From Phyllobacterium brassicacearum (GTDB lineage Bacteria; Pseudomonadota; Alphaproteobacteria; Rhizobiales; Rhizobiaceae): 64,000 bases of DNA. Below are positions 17,502 to 25,674 of this stretch, in pieces. The translations under genes were made by a program, and so were the position numbers. The stretch covers positions 62,001 through 126,000 of the forward strand of contig NZ_PGGO01000006.1 of the NCBI RefSeq assembly GCF_003010955.1. Direction: 5' to 3'. The notes beneath the pieces were generated by a model, which was given only the letters and a program-made list of their open reading frames with translations, ran no database searches and was not told the DNA's origin. Each line of letters opens with the position of its first letter. Positions within the stretch are counted from its first letter, which is position 1.

Positions 17502-18440
17502 CTATTTGAACATGCCGCGGAACTGATCGACATTTTCCTTGGTCACAATCGTAACCGGTACGTTGATGATTGGCTCGATCTTTTCGCCCTTCTTCAGCTT
17601 GGTGAGCGCTTCGACAGCAGCCTTGCCTTCTCCGGCGGGATCCTGCTGCACGACAGCCGCAACCCAGCCGGCATCAATGCCTTCCACGGCCTGCTTGGTC
17701 AGGTCCCAGCCGAAGACCTTGACGTCGCCGGTGCGGCCCTGGCTCGTCACCGCCGAGACCGCGCCGATCAGTGCAGGTTCGCCGGTGGCGTAAAGCGTCG
17801 TCATATCCGGATTGGCGGTCATCAGGTTTTCCGCGGCCGTGAGGGCCACGTCCTGAACGTTCTGGCCGTCAACCGTATCGAGGAAGGTGATTTTCTGGCC
17901 GCTGTCCGCGACGGCTTTCTTGAAACCGTCGAGGCGCTGGTTCTGAATAAACGAATTGAGGGCGCCTATCACACCGATCTTGGCAGTGCCATCCATATTG
18001 GTCTTGACGTATTCGGCATAGGCCTTGCCAATGTCCTCACCCGCCTTGGTGTTGTCGACACCGACAAACGCGACATTGTCGCCATCAGGTATCTGCGCAT
18101 CGATAGCGATGACCGGGATACCGGCAGCCTTCGCTGCCGTGATGGCCGGTTTGACGCCGTTGACATCGATGGCGACAAGAATGATGCCATCGACCTTCTG
18201 GGTGATGTAGTTTTCCATCGCGTCGTTCTGGGCGCTCGGAACATTGTTGGCATTGAAGATGACGAGCTTGGCACCGGCAGCATCCGCGGCCTTCTGTGCG
18301 CCCTCATTGATCTGGTTGAAGAACAGTGCCTGCTGATTGATTGTAACAAGCGCGAACGTATCGGCGAGGGCGGACGAGCCGACAGCCAGCGTAATAGCAA
18401 TTGCTGCGGCGCAGCCGGAGAGTAGCTTGGTAAGACGCAT
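17502..18440 (-). CDS. Sugar-class periplasmic binding protein, RbsB-like
   Basis: A 312-residue protein with a Sec signal peptide (residues 1 to about 26, ending SSALADTF). The mature chain has the type-I periplasmic fold with INEGAQKAADAAGAKLVIF, DGIILVAIDVNGVKPAI, GIPVIAIDA and VFGWDLTKQAVEGID. AGGGGAA precedes the ATG. It is the first gene of the catabolic operon and should bind a pentose, hexose or related small polar ligand. The promoter region 18441-18600 is AT-rich compared with its surroundings. Confidence 0.91.
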   Translation of the reverse strand: MRLTKLLSGCAAAIAITLAVGSSALADTFALVTINQQALFFNQINEGAQKAADAAGAKLVIFNANNVPSAQNDAMENYITQKVDGIILVAIDVNGVKPAITAAKAAGIPVIAIDAQIPDGDNVAFVGVDNTKAGEDIGKAYAEYVKTNMDGTAKIGVIGALNSFIQNQRLDGFKKAVADSGQKITFLDTVDGQNVQDVALTAAENLMTANPDMTTLYATGEPALIGAVSAVTSQGRTGDVKVFGWDLTKQAVEGIDAGWVAAVVQQDPAGEGKAAVEALTKLKKGEKIEPIINVPVTIVTKENVDQFRGMFK

Positions 18441-18603
18441 TCCGATTCCCCTTTTTTCTGATTAAATCGGCCCGTGTGAGGGCGCACGTAAACTGAACGC
18501 AGAGGCATAATTCAAGAGACTTGAATGTATGTCAAGTAATTTGAAATGATGAAATTCAGTTATCTAGAAATATGAGAAAAATCAGTCCCGGGCCGGCTCC
18601 AGC

Positions 18604-19224
18604 CTAGAATGTTGGCGGGGTGTTTACCCAGAAAATGCTCGCCCGCTCGCTTCCAATGTTGCGGTAGTGATGGGGCAGGTCCGAGTTGAAAACGAAGGCA
18701 TCGCCAGCCGCCAGCCGAAACTGGCGCTCACCGATGATCAGTTCAATTTCCCCAGCGAGGACATAGCCAACCTCCTCGCCGGCGTGTTGTATGGGGCCGG
18801 CGCTCGCCCCGTCCTTTTCGATGTGGTGGATATTGCACTGAAGCAAATGCCCCTGCGAATAGGGGATAATGCGTTCGAGCGAAATGCCTTCGCCGCGCCG
18901 CAGCGGATCGAGCGCGATGAGCGGCCGCGTCCCGGCACGAAAGACGATGCCCTCCTCACCATCGGATTCTTCAAACATCCAGCCAATATTGGTTTCAAGC
19001 ACCTGAACGAGACGATGAAGCATTGGCAAGGATGGCGACGCCTTGCCATTCTCGATCTTGGACAGCAGGCTTTCCGAGCAGTTGGCAGCTTCGGAGAGCG
19101 CCTTCAGTGTCAAGCCGCGGGTCTGGCGCGCCAGCTTCAGCCTGGTACCAAGCCTGGCCGGATTGGCATCGGCAATCTCCCGCGAATTGTCGCGAGCCTG
19201 TTTGTCCAGTTCGATCTTGTTCAT
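18604..19224 (-). CDS. XRE-cupin transcriptional regulator
   Basis: A 206-residue regulator. An N-terminal XRE helix-turn-helix (LGTRLKLARQTRGLTLKAL, CSESLLSKIENGKASPSLP) is followed by a C-terminal cupin (AGEEVGYVLAGEIELIIG, LAAGDAFVFNSDLPHHYRN) that would bind a small ligand. The same architecture is seen in regulators of polyamine, sugar-acid and amino-acid catabolism. It lies in tandem upstream of the RbsB-like operon with 163 bp between, and so is the likely controller. I start at ATG 19224 (AAGG upstream); an in-frame start at 19269 is possible. Confidence 0.86.
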   Translation of the reverse strand: MNKIELDKQARDNSREIADANPARLGTRLKLARQTRGLTLKALSEAANCSESLLSKIENGKASPSLPMLHRLVQVLETNIGWMFEESDGEEGIVFRAGTRPLIALDPLRRGEGISLERIIPYSQGHLLQCNIHHIEKDGASAGPIQHAGEEVGYVLAGEIELIIGERQFRLAAGDAFVFNSDLPHHYRNIGSERASIFWVNTPPTF

Positions 19225-19326
19225 GTGCCTTGCCGTGACCTGCAGTTTCAACCGGTCGTCGGCATACATTCGCGCTCAAGCAATGACAATGCAAGTTCTT
19301 CCGCGTCGAGGCTCCAGGGGAAGGGA

Positions 19327-20223
19327 TCAGGACAAACGCTTCTCTTGCATCAAGCGTTGCTCCTTCGCCTTTGTCTGTGTCCCTGTGATGACATGAGCAA
19401 TAACAGCGGCGAATACGATCGAGCCACCGATAAGCGTACTCCTGCCCGGCACTTCACCGAATGCGAGCCATATCCACAGCGGCGCCAATGGAGCATCCAA
19501 CGAACCGATGAGCGCGGTTTCTACGGCTGGCAAATGCTTGGCGCCGAGTGTGAACAGAGCAAGGCCGACTGCGGAGACCAGAATGCCGAACATGGCGATG
19601 AGCAGGAGGTCATATGCGGACACGGTAAGCGGGCTGCCAAGAGGCCAGCAGATCAGCGAACTGACAAGGGCTGACAGGCAGGCGGCGGGCAAGACGGAAA
19701 TGTCGGGTGACCGCCGGACGATGATCATCAGCACCGCCATGCACAAGGTCATACCAAAGGCCAATAGGTCGCCGAAGAGTGTGCCTTCAGCGCCGACGCC
19801 AACCATGATGACAACGCCGATCAGTGCGGCCACGCTGGCAAGGATTGCGCTGACTGTCGACCGTTCGCCCATCGCAAACCAACCGAGGACAGCGGCAACG
19901 AAAGGGATGGTGGCGTAAATCACCGCCACATGCGCGACGGTCGTCTCCTTGAGCGAATTGATCAGGAACACCATGCCAAGCGCAGATACCGCGACGAAAA
20001 GCCAGCCAGCACGGCCAATATTCCAGAAGCTTTTCCAGATCGGGCCGTTTTCGGTGAGCACGATCACAGCCGCAATTCCAAGTGAACCGAAGATGCCGCG
20101 CCACGCGAGGATCGTCCAGCTGTCCAATGGAATGACCTGCGTGAACAACCCTGCCAGGCTCCACGCCACCGTGGACGCCGTCACCAGGATCAATCCGAGT
20201 CGATATCCTGCCGCCGGGTTCAT
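19327..20223 (-). CDS. DMT-superfamily EamA transporter
   Basis: A 298-residue inner-membrane protein with about ten helices and two EamA repeats. The first repeat includes WSLAGLFTQVIPLDSWTILA and the second LGAKHLPAVETALIGSLDAP. Such proteins export metabolites and amino acids. AGGAT precedes the ATG. It is transcribed toward the XRE-cupin gene and is divergent from the FAH-family gene, 218 bp away. Confidence 0.88.
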   Translation of the reverse strand: MNPAAGYRLGLILVTASTVAWSLAGLFTQVIPLDSWTILAWRGIFGSLGIAAVIVLTENGPIWKSFWNIGRAGWLFVAVSALGMVFLINSLKETTVAHVAVIYATIPFVAAVLGWFAMGERSTVSAILASVAALIGVVIMVGVGAEGTLFGDLLAFGMTLCMAVLMIIVRRSPDISVLPAACLSALVSSLICWPLGSPLTVSAYDLLLIAMFGILVSAVGLALFTLGAKHLPAVETALIGSLDAPLAPLWIWLAFGEVPGRSTLIGGSIVFAAVIAHVITGTQTKAKEQRLMQEKRLS

Positions 20224-20441
20224 GTGCTATCCTGTGACTTGTTCCGCGGTGTCGATCTAGCTCCTTGTTCGGCACCGATGGCAAGGCAGTGGCGCGGAAA
20301 ATCGACGGTCTCCGACAATGCTGCGTCAGGGGACAAGCCGCGAGAGATTGCGACGTGCGGTCTTGATTGGCCGGGTGCCCTGCCGCATAAATGCGGCCCT
20401 CGAAACCTTCGTCTCCCATCCCCATGTCAGGAACCCGAACC

Positions 20442-21596
20442 ATGTCACATGCCATCGTCCCCAGCTCAGGTGTTCTTGTCGGAAGGGCACGGGTTACCGG
20501 TCACGACCATCCGAGGATCGTCACGGTCCGGGATGGCAAGGTGTTCGACATCACCAACAAGACTGCGCCAACGGTGCGGGATATCGTCGAACTTGGTAAT
20601 CCGGCCGCCTATGTGGCCGGTTCGACCGGGGCAGCGCTTGGCGACGTCGATGCGATCGTTCAGAACAGCTGGACCAAGAAATTCGATCCTGCCGTTCCAG
20701 CACTGCTTTCGCCGATCGATCTGCAGGCCGTAAAGGCGTCGGGTGTCACCTTCGTTGCATCTTTGCTGGAACGCGTCATCGAGGAACAGGCAAAAGGCGA
20801 CAAGGCCAAGGCCGATTCGCTGCGAGACGATGTTCTCAAACTCATTGGTGCGGACCTCTCCAAGATCGTGCCCGGATCGCCCGCCGCGATGCAGGTGAAG
20901 GAAGCGTTGATCGCTCGCGGTGTCTGGAGCCAGTATCTGGAAGTGGGCATCGGGCCGGATGCTGAAATCTTCACGAAGGGCCAGCCAATGTCGACGGTGG
21001 GTTTTGGCGCAGACGTCGGACTGCACCCAATTTCGAGCTGGAACAATCCGGAGCCGGAGATCGTACTCGTCGTTTCGAGTGCCGGGCGCATCATCGGCGC
21101 AACGCTCGGAAACGATGTCAACCTGCGGGACGTCGAAGGTCGTTCGGCCCTGCTGCTCGGCAAGGCGAAGGACAACAATGCCTCCGGATCCGTCGGACCG
21201 TTCATTCGCCTGTTTGACGGGGATTTCACCATTGAAACGATCAAGGCTGCGGAACTGAGCATGCGCGTCGAGGGCGAGGATGGTTTCGTGCTTGATGGAC
21301 ACTCCAATATGGCGAAGATTTCGCGAACGCCAGAATCGCTGGTCGAGGCAACCATCGGGCGGCACCATCAGTATCCGGACGGACTTGTCCTCTTTCTCGG
21401 AACGATGTTCGCGCCGGTCAAGGACCGCGATGGGCCGGGCAAGGGCTTCACTCACAAGATCGGAGATGTCGTTTCCATTTCGACTCCCTCACTGGGAACG
21501 CTGTCGAACCGGGTGTTGCTTTCGACGGAATGCGCACCGTGGACCTATGGTGCCAGCCATCTGATGCGCGATCTCGGCAAGGCGGATCTATTGTAA
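20442..21596 (+). CDS. Fumarylacetoacetate hydrolase-family enzyme, XylX-like
   Basis: A 384-residue member of the FAH family. The C-terminal catalytic fold shows the metal ligands in NPEPEIVLVV and NDVNLRDVEGRSALLL, and a conserved tail GDVVSISTPSLGTLSNRV. Long two-part members of this type include 2-keto-3-deoxy-pentonate dehydratases such as Caulobacter XylX, so a role in sugar-acid degradation is plausible and would fit the adjacent sugar-class operon. ATG 20442 has AGGAA upstream; an in-frame start at 20391 is less likely. Confidence 0.8.
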   Translation: MSHAIVPSSGVLVGRARVTGHDHPRIVTVRDGKVFDITNKTAPTVRDIVELGNPAAYVAGSTGAALGDVDAIVQNSWTKKFDPAVPALLSPIDLQAVKASGVTFVASLLERVIEEQAKGDKAKADSLRDDVLKLIGADLSKIVPGSPAAMQVKEALIARGVWSQYLEVGIGPDAEIFTKGQPMSTVGFGADVGLHPISSWNNPEPEIVLVVSSAGRIIGATLGNDVNLRDVEGRSALLLGKAKDNNASGSVGPFIRLFDGDFTIETIKAAELSMRVEGEDGFVLDGHSNMAKISRTPESLVEATIGRHHQYPDGLVLFLGTMFAPVKDRDGPGKGFTHKIGDVVSISTPSLGTLSNRVLLSTECAPWTYGASHLMRDLGKADLL

Positions 21597-21604
21597 GTTC
21601 GACC

Positions 21605-22543
21605 TTACGTCCAGAAATAACGGACCATGTGAAAGAAAATCGGAGCGGCAAAGACCAGACTGTCCGCCCGGTCGAGCATACCGCCATGGCCCTCGATCAT
21701 GTGGCCCCAATCCTTGACGCCGCGATCGCGTTTGATCGCGGAGGCAACCAAACCACCAAAGAAGCCCATCACGCAGGACAGCGCTGCCATAAGTCCGGCT
21801 TGCAGCGGGGTGAACGGGGTGAGCCAGAAAAGCACAGCGCCGAGCAACGAGGCGCTGATGATGCCGCCAATCAGGCCCTCCCAGGTCTTGGAAGGTGATA
21901 TTTTGGGCGCTACCTTGTGTTTGCCGAATAGTTTTCCGAACACATATTGCAGCACATCGCTGCCCTGGACTGTGGCAATCAGGAAGGCAATGAGCAACAG
22001 ACCCTTACCCGCAAAGCCCGGTATGGCCAGTGTCAGCAATGCCGGTACATGGCTGATGCAATAGACCGACAGCATGATGCCCCATTGCTGTTCGCTGACG
22101 CGTTCAAGGAAGCGGGCAGTGTCGCCAGAGATCGCCGTAAGGGCAGGCATGGCAAGGAAGCAATAAACCGGAACGAAGATCGCAAAGAGCCCGTACCAGT
22201 CGATCCAGAGCAGGTAGTATTGCACCGGAATGATCACCAGAAACATGCCGAGCAGGATCCAGTGATCACCACGTCTTGTATGGGTCAGCGTCACATATTC
22301 GCGCAGTGCCGCGAACGACACGAAGGCAAACAGCAGGATGACGCCGCCCTTGCCAAACAGGAAGGCAATGGAAATGGCGGCGACCATGATCCACCACGCC
22401 TTGATGCGCGAATTCAGATTGACCAGCGTCGAGGGGAGGGCATCACCCTTGCGCGTGCTCTTCCAGTTCAGGACGGTCGCAATGGTGCTGGCGACAGTCA
22501 GAACGGCGAGCAGACCAAGGAATAGCCAGATCGTTTCAGCCAC
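21605..22543 (-). CDS. CdsA-paralogue phosphatidate cytidylyltransferase (YnbB-like)
   Basis: A 312-residue polytopic membrane protein. Its C-terminal half carries the CDS signature region SPSKTWEGLIGGIISASLLG and ends with SAIKRDRGVKDWGHMIEGHG plus a LDRADSLVFAAP motif, as in CdsA, which makes CDP-diacylglycerol from phosphatidate and CTP. The start is GTG 22543, with AAAGGG upstream, overlapping the acyltransferase stop by 8 bp. Placement in a lipid operon with a CDP-alcohol transferase suggests an E. coli YnbB-type paralogue, not the housekeeping CdsA. Confidence 0.87.
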   Translation of the reverse strand: MAETIWLFLGLLAVLTVASTIATVLNWKSTRKGDALPSTLVNLNSRIKAWWIMVAAISIAFLFGKGGVILLFAFVSFAALREYVTLTHTRRGDHWILLGMFLVIIPVQYYLLWIDWYGLFAIFVPVYCFLAMPALTAISGDTARFLERVSEQQWGIMLSVYCISHVPALLTLAIPGFAGKGLLLIAFLIATVQGSDVLQYVFGKLFGKHKVAPKISPSKTWEGLIGGIISASLLGAVLFWLTPFTPLQAGLMAALSCVMGFFGGLVASAIKRDRGVKDWGHMIEGHGGMLDRADSLVFAAPIFFHMVRYFWT

Positions 22544-23192
22544 GGTCGAGCGCCCTTTGATGTTCGGGATCAAGGTCGAGCAGTGCCTGCTGAGACCGAT
22601 GCAGGAAAGCGTGGCGATCTTCGCCGGATTCAAGAGCGACTGGCGCGCCAAAGACGACGCGGCACAGCAGCGGCACGGGCAGGAATGCGCCCTTCGGCAG
22701 AACGCGCGACATATTTTCGATCCAGCAGGGCACGAGTTCGACATCGGGACGGGCAAAGGCAAGATTGTAAATGCCGGAGCGGAAGCGCAGGAGCGGTTGC
22801 TCTGTCATGTTGCGCGTGCCTTCGGGGAAGATGATCAGGGAATGCCCATCATTCAGGGCATCGAGCATGATGACCATCGGATCTTCCCTCCGCTCAACCC
22901 AGTTGCGCTCCACGAGGACGGTGTTGAGCACGTCGCGGGCAAGGACATGGCGGATTTTGTTCTTGCGCCAGTAGTCGGCCCCCGCGACTGCTCTTGTCCG
23001 TTCCCGTTCTTGCGGCGGAAGACACGCGGAAAGCAGGATGAAATCGCCATGGCTGGCGTGGTTGGCAAAATATATGCGCTGCCGGTCAGACGGCGCACAA
23101 CCTTGCCAGATCGGTCGCACGCCTGTGATTGCGCGCGCCATTCCGGCTAGCACCATGGCGGCCATGCGACGCAACAATGGCTTCGCGTTCAT
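22536..23192 (-). CDS. PlsC-like 1-acylglycerol-3-phosphate acyltransferase
   Basis: A 218-residue membrane-associated acyltransferase. It has the catalytic HX4D box in FANHASHGD, a FPEGTRN substrate-binding box and VPCWIENM. The family acylates lysophosphatidate to phosphatidate, which would feed the CdsA-like enzyme encoded next. ATG 23192 is chosen because the 13 preceding residues in the longer frame lack features. It is the third gene of a four-gene minus-strand operon. Confidence 0.86.
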   Translation of the reverse strand: MNAKPLLRRMAAMVLAGMARAITGVRPIWQGCAPSDRQRIYFANHASHGDFILLSACLPPQERERTRAVAGADYWRKNKIRHVLARDVLNTVLVERNWVERREDPMVIMLDALNDGHSLIIFPEGTRNMTEQPLLRFRSGIYNLAFARPDVELVPCWIENMSRVLPKGAFLPVPLLCRVVFGAPVALESGEDRHAFLHRSQQALLDLDPEHQRALDRG

Positions 23193-23211
23193 TTCGTCCC
23201 CCAGACTGACG

Positions 23212-23634
23212 CTAGACAATCCACAATCCATAGGCAGTCAAAGCAGCGAATAGAGCAAGAGAAGCCGCAAATGCAAGGTGCAGTTTCATCAGCAGGTTGT
23301 TCGTCGCGGCGATTCGCACACGAAGCGGTCGCGTTACTTTCGGGCACTTGCGAATGTGCATGCGCTCAAGCAGGTCATCCGCGGCCCTGCAGCCAGCCGT
23401 TTCGTCCTCATGCGACGCGATGAAATTGAACAAGGCCGCGTCAAAGCGAAGGTAGATGGCAAGAAAAAGCGTAATCAGCCCGCCTACGATCATGAGTGGC
23501 CAGAGCCAGCTGAACAGGGGCCCACCGGCGTCGCCGACGATGGACGACGCAACCAATAGGAGGCAGGTCAGGAAGCCGTAGGTATGGGCGCGGTGCTTCA
23601 GGCGCGCAGCGAATGTTGCGGCATCCTCATCCAT
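23212..23634 (-). CDS. Small membrane protein in lipid operon
   Basis: A 140-residue protein with three predicted membrane helices: two near the N-terminus (YGFLTCLLLVASSIVGDA, WLWPLMIVGGLITLFLAI) and one at the very C-terminus (LAFAASLALFAALTAYGLWI). A soluble stretch with two Cys lies between them. I recognise no family. The start at 23634 overlaps the CDP-alcohol transferase stop by 8 bp, which implies translational coupling and a shared function. Confidence 0.65.
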   Translation of the reverse strand: MDEDAATFAARLKHRAHTYGFLTCLLLVASSIVGDAGGPLFSWLWPLMIVGGLITLFLAIYLRFDAALFNFIASHEDETAGCRAADDLLERMHIRKCPKVTRPLRVRIAATNNLLMKLHLAFAASLALFAALTAYGLWIV

Positions 23635-24256
23635 TGTGGTCTCCTTCCTCTCCCGCTGCACGCCGGAGACCGGCGCGGATACGATTGACCATGGTATAGA
23701 GCGATAACAGTGCCATCAGCGGAAAAGCCCAGCCGAACCAGGTTGGCAGCACGACACCGCAGCCTATCAGTGCGGCAATGATGCCAAGTGCCAGCGCCCG
23801 GTCACTCTTGCCAAAGGGGCCATCATAAGCACGACCGCCGCCAACCATTGCGCCCAGCAGTCCCGCATATTCCGCGAGGATCGCGGCAATTGCGAAAGCG
23901 ACGACGCCTGTTGCGGAAAATGGCGCGACCAGCAGAAAAGGCAGGATGAGCGCCACATCGGAGATCACGTCACCGATCTCGTTAAGGTAGGCGCCGAGCT
24001 TCGATGCCTGGCCAAATTCCCGCGCCATCATTCCATCAATCGCATTGAGCGCCATGCGCACGAACAACACCACCGGCAATGTCCAGAAAAGCAAAGTCGC
24101 CGTCGGAAACAGAGCAATCAGCCCGCCCGCAAGTATGGAGAGCACCGTTGCAGCGACAGTCACCTGGTTGGCTGTAGCACCCCTCGCGACCAGGCGGCCC
24201 ACAAGCGGGCGCAGGAGATTTTGGAACGCAGGCTTGATGGAATAGAGCGTTGGCAT
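23627..24256 (-). CDS. CDP-alcohol phosphatidyltransferase (YnbA-like) with variant motif
   Basis: A 209-residue integral membrane enzyme, first gene of the lipid operon. The CDP-alcohol transferase motif is present but altered. Using family numbering D1-x2-D2-G-x2-A-R-x8-G-x3-D3-x3-D4, I see N71, D74, G75, A78, R79, G88, N92 and D96, so D1 and D3 are Asn; a further Asp lies at 100. Both Asn codons were checked in the DNA. These Asp normally bind the two metals. The protein may be a YnbA-type member with altered metal use, or inactive. Confidence 0.82.
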   Translation of the reverse strand: MPTLYSIKPAFQNLLRPLVGRLVARGATANQVTVAATVLSILAGGLIALFPTATLLFWTLPVVLFVRMALNAIDGMMAREFGQASKLGAYLNEIGDVISDVALILPFLLVAPFSATGVVAFAIAAILAEYAGLLGAMVGGGRAYDGPFGKSDRALALGIIAALIGCGVVLPTWFGWAFPLMALLSLYTMVNRIRAGLRRAAGEEGDHNG

Positions 24257-24295
24257 GGATCGTCTCCCGATTGTGCCGCATGTCTCTACATAAAC

Positions 24296-25660
24296 TTAGG
24301 CGGGTATGGATTTCAAATCCGTTCGACCGGACGAGGGGAGGGCTTTGACGATATTCCGTCCAGAGTGCTTGGCGAGGTAGAGAGCCCTGTCGGCATTTTC
24401 AAGCAGTTCGGCCGAACCCTGGAAGGTCGCGCTTCGGACCGATGCGACGCCCACGCTGGCCGTGATACGGATGACCTCATCGTGGGTTGTCTTGATAATA
24501 AGACTGCTGATTGAGAGCCTGATCTTTTCTGCTTCGGCGATCGCATCCTGCAAGCTGCAACCCGGGAAAACCACGGAGAATTCTTCACCGCCATAGCGGG
24601 CGGCGTGGCATTCGCGCTCGGCAGCAACACTGCGCAGCACATTCGCCGTCATTTTCAGGCAAGTATCACCCATTTGATGACCGTACTGGTCATTGATGGA
24701 TTTGAAGTGGTCGAGATCCACCATGAGTATGGCGAGATCAGTTTCACCTCCCATGGCCTTGGCAAACTCGTCTTCAAGGCGCTTTTCAAAACTTCGCCTG
24801 TTTGCAAGGGTGGTCAGGCCATCTTCTTCCGATAGTGCCTGGAGAATGGAATTCGTTCGCAAGAGATCATGCGAAACGCGCCCGTACGCCTCAATGGCCT
24901 CGTAGATGGTAGACAGTTCGCGGAACAGAGGCCGACGGAGCTTGAAACCGCGCGTTTCATAACGATCGATCGATTGGAGGCCCTCAATGGCAGAGTTTAT
25001 GGGGCTGATGATGTGTCTCGCGACGATGTAGATGGCGCCGACGGCTGTGATGACCGGCAGGATCAAGATGATGATCCACGCAATCTGGATCATGCGGGCG
25101 GTGCGCTGGATATCGCCTGACATGCCATAGGCAAGAACCGCGGCGTCACTGATCATGGACTGGCTCAGCTTATCGGTAATCCGCATCGCATTCTGGTAGA
25201 TTTCGAGGGCCTGCTTTTCCAGATCCGCCCGAATGCCGGGGTCCATGGCGGCGCTCGCACCCGAATCCATCTTGCGGACTTGCTCTCGTATGGCGACGAT
25301 CTTCTTGACGGAAGCGCCAACGTCCAGGACACCTTTAGCCAGTTCATTGTTCTCGTCGAGCGTGAAGCTCTGGGCAAGCACATGAGTCTGCAGCTGAAGT
25401 TGCCGCTCGAGTTCCCGGTCCTTGGCGAGATAGATCGACCGTGCAAGCGACGCCAATCGTTCGACTTTAATTGCGTTGCGGTTCTGGCTCATGACCAGCG
25501 GCAATTGTTGTTCCTGGGTGTACCGAGCATCGTTCTCGATCTTGCGCAGGAAGACGATGGAGAAGCCTGCAGCAATGATCGCGTAAAGAAGCACAAAACC
25601 GATGAGCAGCCTGCCGGCTGCAGCCATCGATATTTGAAAGCCTTTCGTCGTTGCTGTCAT
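24296..25660 (-). CDS. Membrane-anchored diguanylate cyclase with periplasmic sensor
   Basis: A 454-residue protein. Membrane helices at about 13-38 and 191-215 enclose a 150-residue periplasmic helical domain, followed by a HAMP-like linker (RHIISPINSAIEGLQSI) and a GGDEF domain (GLTTLANRRSF, MVDLDHFKSIND, GGEEF at 357-361). The residues five before GGEEF (EREC) do not make an RxxD I-site, so product inhibition is probably absent. It starts 14 bp after a periplasmic binding-protein gene in the same direction, suggesting that protein delivers the signal to the periplasmic domain. Confidence 0.88.
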   Translation of the reverse strand: MTATTKGFQISMAAAGRLLIGFVLLYAIIAAGFSIVFLRKIENDARYTQEQQLPLVMSQNRNAIKVERLASLARSIYLAKDRELERQLQLQTHVLAQSFTLDENNELAKGVLDVGASVKKIVAIREQVRKMDSGASAAMDPGIRADLEKQALEIYQNAMRITDKLSQSMISDAAVLAYGMSGDIQRTARMIQIAWIIILILPVITAVGAIYIVARHIISPINSAIEGLQSIDRYETRGFKLRRPLFRELSTIYEAIEAYGRVSHDLLRTNSILQALSEEDGLTTLANRRSFEKRLEDEFAKAMGGETDLAILMVDLDHFKSINDQYGHQMGDTCLKMTANVLRSVAAERECHAARYGGEEFSVVFPGCSLQDAIAEAEKIRLSISSLIIKTTHDEVIRITASVGVASVRSATFQGSAELLENADRALYLAKHSGRNIVKALPSSGRTDLKSIPA

Positions 25661-25674
25661 GCTCTCGTTGTGAC

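Noticed and set aside
17205-18425. A 406-residue plus-strand frame opposite the RbsB-like gene
   Set aside because: It is long only because the sense gene is GC-rich at third positions. The sense strand encodes a complete binding protein with signal peptide.
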